From Hyphomicrobium sp. (lineage in GTDB: Bacteria > Pseudomonadota > Alphaproteobacteria > Rhizobiales > Hyphomicrobiaceae), in contig NZ_JADZBI010000107.1 in the NCBI RefSeq assembly GCF_020852195.1, positions 1 to 36,997 of the forward strand: DNA of 36,997 nt, given 5' to 3'. Shown piece after piece: positions 1 to 8,242 of the stretch. A program made the translations under genes and the position numbers. Position 1 is the stretch's first letter, and each line of letters opens with the position of its first letter. The notes beneath the pieces were generated by a model that saw nothing but the letters and a program-made list of their open reading frames with translations, was not told the origin of the DNA and searched no databases.

Positions 1-157
1 CGCTCTTGAGCGCCTCGTCCGAGAAGCGCGAGCGCCCGCCGGCCCCGGCTTCGACCCGCACCTTGGCGCCGAGCGCCGCGAGCTTCTTCACCGTCTCGGG
101 CGACACCGCGACGCGAGGCTCATCCGGGCTTTCGTGCGTGACGGCAATCGTGACCAT
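1..157 (-). CDS. pntA: NAD(P) transhydrogenase alpha subunit, N-terminal fragment
   Basis: Only the first 52 codons lie in the window; the gene runs off the left edge. Reading the minus strand from the ATG at 155-157 gives a protein beginning MVTIAVTHE and containing 'EPRVAVSPETVKKL' and 'GAKVRVEAGAG', the start of the alanine-dehydrogenase/PntA N-terminal domain. In the family this subunit binds NAD(H) and works with the membrane subunits to couple hydride transfer between NADH and NADP+ to proton movement. The beta subunit would be expected to the left, outside the window. The ORF track does not list this frame because it has no stop inside the window. Alanine dehydrogenase is the main alternative, since it shares this N-terminus. 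Confidence 0.8.
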   Translation of the reverse strand, partial: MVTIAVTHESPDEPRVAVSPETVKKLAALGAKVRVEAGAGGRSRFSDEALKS

Positions 158-364
158 GGCCTGTACACCCGTTCGATGCGGCCATGACGGGCCGCTTCGC
201 GATGACGTCGGCGTGTAGCAGGCTGCACCTCGCACGACCTTGCCGGTCCTAGCGCAATGAGAGGCATGCCATCAAGCTGCACCAAGGTAACTCCACGAAC
301 GACAAGACAGTCTACGGCACGATCGCCCATCGGCCGATGCGATGTACGAATGGCAAGAAACGGC

Positions 365-2374
365 TTATGTCGTTTCAGGCAGCCAGACCGTAAAGGTCGT
401 CCCTTTGCCGGGCGCGCTCTCGACGTCAAACATGCCGCCCTGTCGCGTGACCAGCTTGTGGCTTATGGACAAGCCCAGCCCCGTGCCGTTCCTCCGCTTG
501 GTGGTGAAGAACGGATCGAAAATGCGGGCCTTCACCCCCTCGCTCATGCCGACGCCGGTATCCCTCACCTCCATCACGATGCCCGCGCCGCCGTTCCTGT
601 CCTCGTCGCGCGTTTTGAGGAAAAGGCGGCCCCCCTCGGGCATGGCGTGGATGGCGTTGACCATCAGATTGACGAGCACCTGCTGCAGCTCCGTGCGGTT
701 CATGAGCACCATACGCTGGGCCCCCGCTTGATGGATGATGTCGATGTTATCGTTCTTGAGCAAATGTCGGATCAGCGGCAGGCTGTCGACGATCACGTCG
801 TCGGGCGCAAGGCGCTCGATATAGCCCGCGTATTCCTCCGGTCGGGCAAACTGCAGCAGCTTGGTGACGATCTGGCTGATGCGGTGAATCTGCTCATCGA
901 GCAGGCGGAACTCCACATGCGCCGGATCCGCATTGTTCTCCATAAGCGCGCGCACGACCTCGAGATTGCCCTGCATGACGGCGATGGGATTGTTGATCTC
1001 GTGGGCGACGCCGGCCGTGATCTCCCCGATCACGGCGAGCTTCTCCGACATGACGAGCTGCTTGGTTGTGGCTTCGAGCTGGCGGTTGGCGACTTCGAGA
1101 TCATGCGTACGCTCCGCCACGCGCGTATTCAGATCCTCGTTCCAGCCGCGAAGCTGGCGGTCGCGCTCCTGAAGCAGATCGAGCAAGTGATCCAATTGCG
1201 CCGCGACCCGGCCGATCTCGTCGCGGGCCGCGGCCGCGCCGGTGCGTGCGCTGAGATCGCCGGTTTCCACCTTGGCGATCGTGCCCATCATCCGTTCGAT
1301 GGGCCGAAAGATCGCGCCCGCCCAGCGGAGGAAGATCGGGACGCTCAAGGCGGCAACGCCCAGGAACGCGGACACAACGATCAGCAGGGTCTCCCGCCTC
1401 GCCTTGACGAAAGGCGCCTCGAGAAAGCCCACATAGAGCATACCGATGCGTCGGCCGGAGCTGCCAACGATCGGCTCATAGGCGGAGATGTACCAGTCGT
1501 TGACGACGAATGCACTATCAAGCCAGGTGTTGCCCTGGTCGAGCACGGCCAAACGCACGGCGGCTGAGACGCGGGTTCCGTTTGCGCGCTGCCCCTTGAA
1601 CAGACGCACATTTGTGGCGATTCGTACGTCGTCGAGAAAGATTGTGACTGTGCCCTGGCTGCCCTTGGGAAGGCTGGCCTCGCGATAGACGAGATCGTTG
1701 ATGGTATCGATGAATTTGAGGTTGGCGTTGAGCAGAATACCACCCACGAGCGCGCCCGACCGTCCGCCCGCCAGGGTGACGGGCGTCGCGGAGTGCACCA
1801 CCATCCCGCGTGTTTCCTCGGTGCGGTCGGTCGCAACAGCATTGGGAGTCGGCACAAGCTCCACGCGGGCGCGGGTGGCCAACTCCGGCCCGAAGGCGGC
1901 GAGATCTTCATTGTTGAAGATGTCGATCGAGGTCAGCGGCTTGTTCGCCAGAGCGGAAGCAATGATCGGCCAATCGGCGCGCGGCGACCGTTTGAACGGT
2001 CGTGCAGAGACCACCGGGTTTAGCCGGTCGTCGATGAGATAGAGGAAGTCGAAATCAAGAGCGACGCGGGTTTCGTCAAGCAAACCATCCAACGGTGCGC
2101 CTGCCTCCACCGCATCGCGCAAGCGCGTCGAGGCGCCGAATGCCGCGGCCTGCTTGCCGGTGTCTTCCAGAATACGAGCCAGATATTGGTGAGCGATGGT
2201 GAGGTCGCCGCTGACCTTGGAGATCAAGGTCGCATCGAAGTTGGCGTTCCATCGGTAGACGGCGATGCCGAGTAGCAGCGGCATCACCACCAACGTCGGC
2301 AGGAGCGCGATGGCGAGCAACCGGAACCGGACGGAAAGCCCTCGTTCTCGCGTTTCGGTTCCGATGTCGGTCAT
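365..2374 (-). CDS. membrane sensor histidine kinase (Cache-like sensor, HAMP, HisKA, HATPase)
   Basis: 669 residues. A first membrane helix lies at about 17-41 and a second at about 330-350, enclosing a periplasmic region of about 290 residues that resembles a Cache-type ligand sensor. A HAMP linker follows ('RPIERMMGTIAKVETGDLSAR', about 350-402), then a coiled coil, a dimerisation domain with the phospho-accepting His458 in 'GVAHEINNP', and an ATPase domain with the N box ('NLMVNAIHAM'), 'DTGVGM' and 'GTGLGLS'. The His-box type is the one usually paired with NtrC/DctD-like activators. It is the last gene of a probable LysR - response regulator - kinase unit, 65 bases after the regulator, with only a weak ribosome site. 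Its partner may therefore be the FixJ-like regulator next door or the sigma-54 activator at 6200-7588. The ligand is unknown; a small carboxylate would fit the neighbouring OFA transporter. Confidence 0.93.
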   Translation of the reverse strand: MTDIGTETRERGLSVRFRLLAIALLPTLVVMPLLLGIAVYRWNANFDATLISKVSGDLTIAHQYLARILEDTGKQAAAFGASTRLRDAVEAGAPLDGLLDETRVALDFDFLYLIDDRLNPVVSARPFKRSPRADWPIIASALANKPLTSIDIFNNEDLAAFGPELATRARVELVPTPNAVATDRTEETRGMVVHSATPVTLAGGRSGALVGGILLNANLKFIDTINDLVYREASLPKGSQGTVTIFLDDVRIATNVRLFKGQRANGTRVSAAVRLAVLDQGNTWLDSAFVVNDWYISAYEPIVGSSGRRIGMLYVGFLEAPFVKARRETLLIVVSAFLGVAALSVPIFLRWAGAIFRPIERMMGTIAKVETGDLSARTGAAAARDEIGRVAAQLDHLLDLLQERDRQLRGWNEDLNTRVAERTHDLEVANRQLEATTKQLVMSEKLAVIGEITAGVAHEINNPIAVMQGNLEVVRALMENNADPAHVEFRLLDEQIHRISQIVTKLLQFARPEEYAGYIERLAPDDVIVDSLPLIRHLLKNDNIDIIHQAGAQRMVLMNRTELQQVLVNLMVNAIHAMPEGGRLFLKTRDEDRNGGAGIVMEVRDTGVGMSEGVKARIFDPFFTTKRRNGTGLGLSISHKLVTRQGGMFDVESAPGKGTTFTVWLPETT

Positions 2375-2439
2375 GCGATTTCCAGTCGGGTATCGCCCGC
2401 CGATCTACTCCCTCCGCCGGATCATGACGGTCCACGTCA

Positions 2440-3183
2440 TTAAAGCAACTGGGGCGATGAGATCACAGGGGCGCCCGCGCTCGGTGCGCAATGCGCTACC
2501 AAGGGGTTGGCTAGTCCATCGACAATTCTGATCAGCTCCGCAAGGTTTGTCACGCCCATCCGTCGCATGGCCTTGCTTCTGTACATTTTGACGGTATTTA
2601 GGCTGAGCCCCAGATCGCTGGCAATCTGCTTGCTGAGGCGACCGCGCGCGACGTGCTCGATCACCTCCCGCTCTCTCGGCCTCAAGGCCGCAAAGCGTCT
2701 GCGCGTCTCGGCCTTCCGGGCTTCAGCCATGCGGAAAGCGCGATCCCTATTGATGCCCTGACGCACGGCATCCAACACATCCGGATCGCGAAGCGGCTTC
2801 TCCAGGAAGTCGACGGCTCCCGCCTTGATGGCGCGAACGCATGTCGGCACATCCACGTGCCGTGCAATGAAAATAACGGGTAGAGAGCCGCCGAATTTCG
2901 CCAGACGGATCGGATAGTCAACCCCGCTCCACTCCGGCGTGCGGACGTCCAGGACGAGGCATGCGGCGTCGTCGCTGCGCCCTTGCAATGAAAACTCACG
3001 CAGCGACGTCAAGGCGTGAACTTGGTATCCGACCGAACACAACAGGTTCTCCAGGCCCTTGCGGACCGAGGTGTCATCGTCGACCACATAGATGGTACCA
3101 GCATGCACAGACATCATGCCCTCCATTGAACGGGAGCCCAACCCCCCAATAGTCTGAGGTGACGAAAGTATGTCGGCTGTCAT
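2440..3183 (-). CDS. FixJ/NarL-type response regulator (REC plus LuxR-type HTH)
   Basis: 247 residues if the first ATG is used. A receiver domain starts at 'TIYVVDDDTSVRKG', with the phospho-acceptor Asp79 in 'LVLDVRTPEWSG' and the conserved Lys in 'DFLEKPL'. A LuxR-type helix-turn-helix follows ('LRPREREVIEHVARG', 'SKQIASDLGLSLNTVKMY'). The residue that is Thr/Ser in nearly all receivers (FixJ Thr82) is Ala here ('FIARHVDV'), which may weaken the phosphorylation switch. Two starts are credible. The ATG at 3183 overlaps the LysR stop as ATGA and has GAGG seven bases ahead. The ATG at 3114 has GGAGG five bases ahead and would put the Asp at position 56, closer to FixJ Asp54. The regulator probably acts with the kinase downstream. 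Its targets are not visible. Confidence 0.9.
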   Translation of the reverse strand: MTADILSSPQTIGGLGSRSMEGMMSVHAGTIYVVDDDTSVRKGLENLLCSVGYQVHALTSLREFSLQGRSDDAACLVLDVRTPEWSGVDYPIRLAKFGGSLPVIFIARHVDVPTCVRAIKAGAVDFLEKPLRDPDVLDAVRQGINRDRAFRMAEARKAETRRRFAALRPREREVIEHVARGRLSKQIASDLGLSLNTVKMYRSKAMRRMGVTNLAELIRIVDGLANPLVAHCAPSAGAPVISSPQLL

Positions 3184-4106
3184 CCAGTGACCTCGCAGTT
3201 GATGTCGACGGTCGCGTCCGCAGTGTTCATGGCAACGGACAGGCGGTTTGCCTCATCCAGGAGCGCGGCGACCAGCGGCGTATTCGGCTCGCGTCGCATA
3301 GCGACGAGCCCGACGATGCGCCTAGCGTCAGGCTCGACGAGGGGAATAGCCCGGATCGCCGCGGTGAGGCTTGTTCTCGCGAGGTTCAGCGGAAGGATCG
3401 ACGACCAGCTGTCATCGCTGATATGCGAGACAAGCACCTGAATGGAGTTCGATTCCAGAACGGGCCGCGCGTTGGCGCGCGCCAGATGCTGGTCGATAAG
3501 TCCGCGGACGCGGGTATCGGAGGACAGCAGGCACAACGGGAGTCGGGCCGCACGCGCCCAACTTATTGCCTTCAGCTTTTTTGGCAGAACGCCATCCGCA
3601 GTCACAAGATAGTAACGTTCGGCATAGAGGGGGATAGAGACGACATGACCATCCGACTCGGTGTCGAGATACGTGATCCCTGCTTCAATGTCGAAATTTG
3701 CCAGCAGCGATGGGATCTCCGACGAGGCGCTCGCACGCACCGAGAAAGTGACGCCAGGGTGTTTCTCAAGGAGAGGCTTGGTAAGCCTCGCCACCATCTT
3801 GAGCGCCGTCGGAACGACGGCGATTCGCACGCATCCGGTGAGTCCGCGCTTCGCCGCGCGGATTTCCTCCTGCATTGCCCGTGTATCCGCCAGGATTCGC
3901 CGCGCCCACGTGAGCACTTGCTCGCCTTCTGGGGTCAGCCTACGGAAACGCGAGTCGCGCTCGACCAGCATGACGCCCAGTAAGCATTCGAGCTGCTTGA
4001 TGGACGCGGACAATGTCGGCTGGGTGATATTGCAGACCTCGGCGGCGCGACCGAAGTGCTTCTCCTTCGCAACCGCAATGAAGAGTTCGAGATGTTCGAT
4101 CAACAT
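3180..4106 (-). CDS. LysR-family transcriptional regulator
   Basis: 308 residues from the ATG at 4104-4106; the track extends 15 codons further to a GTG, but family members begin at 'MLIEHLELFIAVAKEKHFGRAA'-like sequence, as here. The N-terminal winged helix-turn-helix covers about 1-60 ('TQPTLSASIKQLE'), followed by a linker helix and a periplasmic-binding-protein-like effector domain containing 'VRIAVVPTALKMVARL'. It lies 116 bases downstream of the OFA transporter and overlaps the FixJ-like regulator by four bases (ATGA), so the two are probably translationally coupled. LysR proteins usually sense a small molecule and control neighbouring genes; the obvious candidates are the transporter and its own operon. 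A LysR gene coupled directly to a two-component pair is uncommon. Confidence 0.92.
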   Translation of the reverse strand: MLIEHLELFIAVAKEKHFGRAAEVCNITQPTLSASIKQLECLLGVMLVERDSRFRRLTPEGEQVLTWARRILADTRAMQEEIRAAKRGLTGCVRIAVVPTALKMVARLTKPLLEKHPGVTFSVRASASSEIPSLLANFDIEAGITYLDTESDGHVVSIPLYAERYYLVTADGVLPKKLKAISWARAARLPLCLLSSDTRVRGLIDQHLARANARPVLESNSIQVLVSHISDDSWSSILPLNLARTSLTAAIRAIPLVEPDARRIVGLVAMRREPNTPLVAALLDEANRLSVAMNTADATVDINCEVTG

Positions 4107-4222
4107 TGCGTTCTTCCCGCCGTCGTCGGTATAGCAATCTTCGAGGAGCACAACCGGGATCTGTCACCTGCCGGCTTCCGGCGCATGACAGGAGCGGCCG
4201 GGGTGGCCCCTGAGCGTAAGCG

Positions 4223-5917
4223 TCAGAACAGCGTCAGGGCTCTGGCGACCGTGTTCCAGACGCCCCACGCAAGCGGCAAGCCGACCAGCAGCCAGAGGCC
4301 GATGCCCTTGAGATCCAATCCACCCTTGCCGATTCCGAATGAGCCGGTTCCGGACGGCGTGCTCGCAGAGTGCGAAAGCTTGGCCCGCTCGGCAGCCACC
4401 TCCGTATCGCTCATGTGCCACTTCGGATTGACGGGCCTCACGAGCAGGTTGGCAATGAAGCCGATCACGAGCAGACCCGCAAGAATGTAGAAGATCTCGC
4501 CATAGATCTTGTCCGGCGGGATGCCCGATGCGGCCCGCGTATCGTGCAAGTAGTTCACGATCACCGGTCCGACGATGCCGGCCGTCGACCACGCAGTCAG
4601 AAGGCGGCCGTGGATCGCACCGACGAACTGCGTTCCGAAGACGTCGGCAAGATAGGCCGGGATGGTCGCGAAGCCTCCGCCGTACATCGACGCGATGATG
4701 CAGATCGCTGCCACGAAGAGCGCCATCGCCTTCCAATCCGCGGCAACCGAGGCCAGCACATAGAGTGCCCCGCCCAGTACGAAAAAGATGCAGTAGGTCA
4801 GCTTGCGGCCGAGCTTGTCCGAGGAGGTGGCCCACGCAAACCGACCGAAGATGTTGAACAACGAGATCAGCCCGACGAAGCCGGCCCCCACCGCGGCAGC
4901 CGACGCGAGCAGCGCCGGGTCCTTCTGCACGTCGAGATAGCCGAGCTCTGGTGCGCTCGCGAGCATGCCGCCGAACGTCTCTTGCAGCATGGGCGAGGCC
5001 GCGCCGATAATGCCGATGCAGGCCGACACGTTCATGCACAGCACGGTCCATAGCAGCCAGAACTGCGGCGTCTTGTGCGCGTTCTTGAGATGCACGTGCT
5101 TCGACGTGATCATCGCGTTCGATGTGTCGGGCGGCTTCCAGCCCTCCGGTTTCCAGCCATCCGGCGGCAGCCTGTATCCCGATGCACCGAGCCCCATGAA
5201 CACGGCATAGATCACCGCTAAGGCGACGAACGTGGCCGCCACGCCGGGATCGGCAGGCGTCTTGAACTGGTTCATCAGGAAGGTGGCGAGTGGCGAGCCG
5301 ATCATGGCGCCGCCACCGAATCCCATGATCGCCATGCCGGTCGCCATGCCGCGACGGTCTGGGAACCACTTGATCAGCGTCGAGACCGGGGAGATGTAGC
5401 CGAGCCCCAGGCCGATGCCGCCGATGATGCCCGAGCCGAGCCAAAGCAGCCAAAGCTGATGTAGGTAAACGCCGAGCGCCGAGATGAGCAGACCGCCGGA
5501 CCAACAGATTGCCGCCACGGTACCGGCCCTTCGGGGTCCGGCCCGCTCGAGCCAGGCGCCCCAGATCGCCGCAGACACGCCGAGCATGACGAAGAAGAAG
5601 GTATACATCCAGCCGAGGTCGAACTGGCTCCAGTTGCAGTCGGTGGCGAACAACGCCTTGGCGGTGCCGGCCGCCTTCTCCGAAAACGTCGTCGCGCCCT
5701 CCGAGCAACTCGGCAGGGCTTTGCCATCGGCACCGACGAGCACACCCTCGAGCGGCTTCCAGAACACCGAGAACCCGTACGCCATGCCGATGCAGAGGTG
5801 GATACAGAGCGCGGCAGGCGGCACGTGCCATCGATTGAAACCGGCTTTGGCGATGATTCTTTCTCGGTCGAAAATGCCGGGCGCGATTTGATTTGGAGCG
5901 CGGATTCCGATTGTCAC
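4223..5917 (-). CDS. OFA-family MFS transporter (oxalate/formate antiporter type)
   Basis: 564 residues from a GTG start chosen because GGGAGGA lies six bases upstream and the sequence further upstream (to 6034) is not protein-like. The protein is a 12-helix major facilitator of the OFA family: it has 'GMAYGFSVFWKPLEG' in the first helix, 'DRRGMATGMAIMGFGGGA' after the central helices, and an 'LFNIFGRFAWATSSDKLGRK' motif in the second half. A loop of about 50 residues between helices 1 and 2 and a hydrophilic C-terminal stretch before a last helix make it longer than OxlT (about 418 residues). The family exchanges oxalate for formate or takes up other small monocarboxylates; the substrate here cannot be read from sequence. 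A sigma-54 promoter and two enhancer-like palindromes lie upstream, and the NtrC-type activator gene is next to it. Confidence 0.9.
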   Translation of the reverse strand: MTIGIRAPNQIAPGIFDRERIIAKAGFNRWHVPPAALCIHLCIGMAYGFSVFWKPLEGVLVGADGKALPSCSEGATTFSEKAAGTAKALFATDCNWSQFDLGWMYTFFFVMLGVSAAIWGAWLERAGPRRAGTVAAICWSGGLLISALGVYLHQLWLLWLGSGIIGGIGLGLGYISPVSTLIKWFPDRRGMATGMAIMGFGGGAMIGSPLATFLMNQFKTPADPGVAATFVALAVIYAVFMGLGASGYRLPPDGWKPEGWKPPDTSNAMITSKHVHLKNAHKTPQFWLLWTVLCMNVSACIGIIGAASPMLQETFGGMLASAPELGYLDVQKDPALLASAAAVGAGFVGLISLFNIFGRFAWATSSDKLGRKLTYCIFFVLGGALYVLASVAADWKAMALFVAAICIIASMYGGGFATIPAYLADVFGTQFVGAIHGRLLTAWSTAGIVGPVIVNYLHDTRAASGIPPDKIYGEIFYILAGLLVIGFIANLLVRPVNPKWHMSDTEVAAERAKLSHSASTPSGTGSFGIGKGGLDLKGIGLWLLVGLPLAWGVWNTVARALTLF

Positions 5918-5923
5918 AAATTT

Positions 5924-5930
5924 TCCTCCC
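5924..5930 (-). promoter_or_regulatory. ribosome binding site that fixes the GTG start of the OFA transporter
   Basis: The minus strand reads GGGAGGA, then six bases, then GTG (5915-5917). No comparable site precedes the ATG at 6034 offered by the ORF track. That ATG also lies between the predicted transcription start (about 6024) and the sigma-54 promoter, so it would not be transcribed from that promoter. Confidence 0.75.
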
Positions 5931-6034
5931 GATTGGTGCGATCTACCGATTGCGTCGCTTTGGAATGAGGGCCGGTCGCCGCTGTTGAAGCTCACGCTTC
6001 CTCGCTGCATCGTGCCGCTCTTCACGGCGCGCAT

Positions 6035-6050
6035 AGCAACCAGCGGGCCA
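6035..6050 (-). promoter_or_regulatory. sigma-54 (RpoN) promoter of the OFA transporter
   Basis: The minus strand reads TGGCCCGCTGGTTGCT, which matches the consensus TGGCAC-N5-TTGCW with one change. The invariant GG (6049/6048) and GC (6037/6036) are separated by exactly ten bases. Transcription would begin near 6024, giving a leader of about 107 bases. An activator of the class that sigma-54 needs is encoded immediately upstream. Confidence 0.7.
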
Positions 6051-6097
6051 ATTCGGGCCGAGAATTATTTCAAGGAGTTATGGAAGGTCTCCCGCAG

Positions 6098-6120
6098 TGC
6101 GGGGACAGATTGTCCCCGCA
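6098..6120. promoter_or_regulatory. perfect inverted repeat, probable enhancer site 1
   Basis: Ten-base arms TGCGGGGACA and TGTCCCCGCA flank the trinucleotide GAT. The centre (6109) lies about 85 bases upstream of the predicted sigma-54 start, a usual distance for an NtrC-type activator site. It shares the core GGACA-N3-TGTCC with the neighbouring site, so the same dimeric protein probably binds both. A terminator for the upstream gene is less likely because no T run follows on either strand. Confidence 0.65.
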
Positions 6121-6123
6121 CGC

Positions 6124-6140
6124 TCGGACAAACTGTCCGA
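6124..6140. promoter_or_regulatory. perfect inverted repeat, probable enhancer site 2
   Basis: Seven-base arms TCGGACA and TGTCCGA flank AAC. The centre (6132) is 23 bases from that of site 1, about two helical turns, so both sites face nearly the same side of the DNA. The core GGACA-N3-TGTCC is identical to site 1 apart from the spacer. Confidence 0.65.
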
Positions 6141-6199
6141 TCAGCCGTGGGCAGGGGAGCTTCCGGCGTAGCGCGTCGAGCGCTTCAGAACGAGGCTGG

Positions 6200-7588
6200 C
6201 TAGAGACCCCACGACGCGCATTTTCGATCGATCGTCTTGCGCGATACGCCGAGCCGCCGCGCGGCTTCCTGGCGGTCGCCACCAGCCTCTCCCAGCACGG
6301 ACAGGATGTGCCTTCGCTCCACGTCCGCCAGGCTCTGCCCAGCGTGAGTGGAAGGTTCCGCTGCTCGTTCGAAGTCATCCGGGAAGCGGCCGAGGATCAA
6401 TGTCCGCTCGATGAAATTGCGCAATTCCCTGACGTTTCCGGGCCAGCTGTACCGCAAGAGAAAAGAGCGCGCCTTCTCGTCCAGTGCAACGGGAGGCACG
6501 CCGAGCTGCTGGGAAAGCTTGCGCATGAAGAGCGCGGCAAGATCCAGCACATCGCCGTCGCGATCCTTCAACGGCGGCAAGTGGATATGCATGACGTTGA
6601 TACGAAAGTAGAGATCGGCTCTGAACGTCCCCGCTTCGACGCTCCGCTGCAGATCCGCGTTGGTGGCGAAGATAAGACGAAGGTCGACGAAGAACTCGCG
6701 TTCCGAGCCGACCGGCCGTACGCGTCGATCTTCGATCACACGCAAGAGCTTGCTCTGCAGGGCGTATGGCAGCTCGCTGATTTCATCGAGGAACAGCGTC
6801 CCGCCCTGCGCGTGCATGAACAGGCCCTGACGCACCGTGTCGGCGCCCGTGAACGCGCCCTTCAAATGGCCGAACAGCTCACTCTCGAGTACGTCCGCGG
6901 GGATTGCGCCACAATTGACCGGCACGAATAATTTATCGGCCCGATTGGACAGGGAATGGAGCGAGCGGGCCGCGACTTCCTTGCCCGTGCCCGAATGGCC
7001 CGTGAGCAGGACCGAGGTGGGCAACGGGGCAACCCGCGCTATGGTCTCGCGCACGTGCTGAATCGCGTTGGAGCTGCCGATCAACTTGTCACGCAAGAGA
7101 AGCTGGTCTGCAGACGACTTCAGCTCGTAACGCAGCACATGGTTCTCACGCAGCAAACGCACCCGATCAAGACAGCGCGCCACTGCATTGAGTAGTTGGT
7201 TGGAGCGGAAGGGCTTCAGGACGAAATCAACAACACCGGCGCGCAATGCCTGGATGGCGGTGTCCAGATCCGCATACGCGGTCATGAGGATCACGTCGGC
7301 GAAAAGACCAATCGACCGTTGCTCGACGAGCCAGTCGATTCCGTTCTTGCCCGGCATGATGTTGTCGAGGATGACGACGTCGTAGTGCCGTTCATCGAGC
7401 TTGCGCGACGCCTCTTGCGCGTCTGCGGCTTCGTCAAGACGCTTGCAGCGTGGCTTGAGAACGCGAACCAGGAAATTGCGCATTCCCGGCTCGTCGTCCA
7501 CGATCAGGATCGACGCCTGCGCCAACCATGGCCCGTACTCGGGATCGACGCTTGACCCACCGAGCTTTCCGGCTGGTTCAACAGGCAT
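6200..7588 (-). CDS. NtrC-family sigma-54-dependent response regulator
   Basis: 462 residues from the ATG at 7586-7588, chosen because GGAGGAG lies just upstream and because the longer track ORF lacks such a site. It has a receiver domain ('ILIVDDEPGMRNFL', acceptor Asp in 'VVILDNIMPGKNG', Thr in 'LMTAYADLD', Lys in 'FVLKPF'). An AAA+ domain follows with Walker A 'GHSGTGKE', the sigma-54 contact motif GAFTGA, 'GGTLFLDEI' and 'RADLYFRINVM'. The C-terminus carries a Fis-type helix-turn-helix ('EAARRLGVSRKTIDRK'). All parts are intact. It should activate the OFA transporter from the two palindromes in the 282-base gap just downstream of its own stop. No kinase is adjacent; the kinase at 365-2374 is the nearest candidate. 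Confidence 0.93.
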   Translation of the reverse strand: MPVEPAGKLGGSSVDPEYGPWLAQASILIVDDEPGMRNFLVRVLKPRCKRLDEAADAQEASRKLDERHYDVVILDNIMPGKNGIDWLVEQRSIGLFADVILMTAYADLDTAIQALRAGVVDFVLKPFRSNQLLNAVARCLDRVRLLRENHVLRYELKSSADQLLLRDKLIGSSNAIQHVRETIARVAPLPTSVLLTGHSGTGKEVAARSLHSLSNRADKLFVPVNCGAIPADVLESELFGHLKGAFTGADTVRQGLFMHAQGGTLFLDEISELPYALQSKLLRVIEDRRVRPVGSEREFFVDLRLIFATNADLQRSVEAGTFRADLYFRINVMHIHLPPLKDRDGDVLDLAALFMRKLSQQLGVPPVALDEKARSFLLRYSWPGNVRELRNFIERTLILGRFPDDFERAAEPSTHAGQSLADVERRHILSVLGEAGGDRQEAARRLGVSRKTIDRKCASWGL

Positions 7589-8242
7589 GCGCGCTCCTCC
7601 GGGTGCACCAAACAAAATATCACACGGCGGAGGGAGTGCAAAGCAGGCCGCAACTGCGTAGCACTTCTCGAAGCATGACGGATCGCCGTCATCGACCCCA
7701 CCGAAGCGCGCCGGTCATATTCCGTCGGGGGTTGAGGTGAGCTGCGCCTCCTGTCGGAGCACGAAGCGCTCTTCTCTCGATAATCCTCGCGCCCATAGCG
7801 CGCGAGATTCGGTGACGTCGCCACCCTCTAAACGATTGACGTTTTAGATCGAACAGACAAAGTCGTTCGACATTTCCGATCGTTTCGTCTGCATGGCTTT
7901 TTTAAAGAACAAAGAGTCGCGCCCGGATTCAATTCTACATTCCGCTGCCGAAAGGCCCTGCGCTGCAGGTCTCGTAGAGAGTGCGATGGCCGTATCTGTG
8001 TTTATTATTTGCCGTCAATCCATTCCGATCCATCTATCAAGACGCTGCAATCACACGCATTTATTATATCAAACAACACCTTGGTAAGTGTGCCGCCAAC
8101 GCCAGCATTCCTTGGTCATTTGCTGACCTCAAGCCAATTGCTAATTGCCATAACCGCAGCCCTCATTAGATTTTCGTGAGCGATCAAAAATGGTCGAATC
8201 CTTGAATCTATTTTGAAATGGCACGTTGGAGGCGTGGCTGGC
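7589..8242. other. intergenic region between the divergent activator and porin genes
   Basis: About 650 bases without a convincing gene. It must hold promoters for both divergent transcripts. The part from about 7985 to 8215 is clearly AT-richer than its surroundings ('tttattatttg', 'atttattatatc') and probably contains the porin promoter, but no textbook -35/-10 pair was obvious. No GGACA-N3-TGTCC site and no proper sigma-54 promoter were found here. The small ORFs listed in this region have no ribosome site or recognisable sequence. Confidence 0.5.

Noticed and set aside
257-1567. 436-residue plus-strand ORF
   Set aside because: It lies antisense to the histidine kinase, has no ribosome site or recognisable motif, and reflects the high GC content of the coding strand.
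4190-4216. GC-rich hairpin (GGGG-TGG-CCCC) between the OFA and LysR genes
   Set aside because: The stem is four pairs and no T run follows, so it is not a convincing terminator.
4164-5831. 555-residue minus-strand ORF inside the OFA transporter
   Set aside because: It overlaps the transporter in another frame, is Arg/His/Gly-rich and lacks membrane helices.
8219-8234. TGGCACG, possible sigma-54 -24 element before the porin
   Set aside because: No TTGC follows at the required distance, and it lies only about 20 bases from the start codon.
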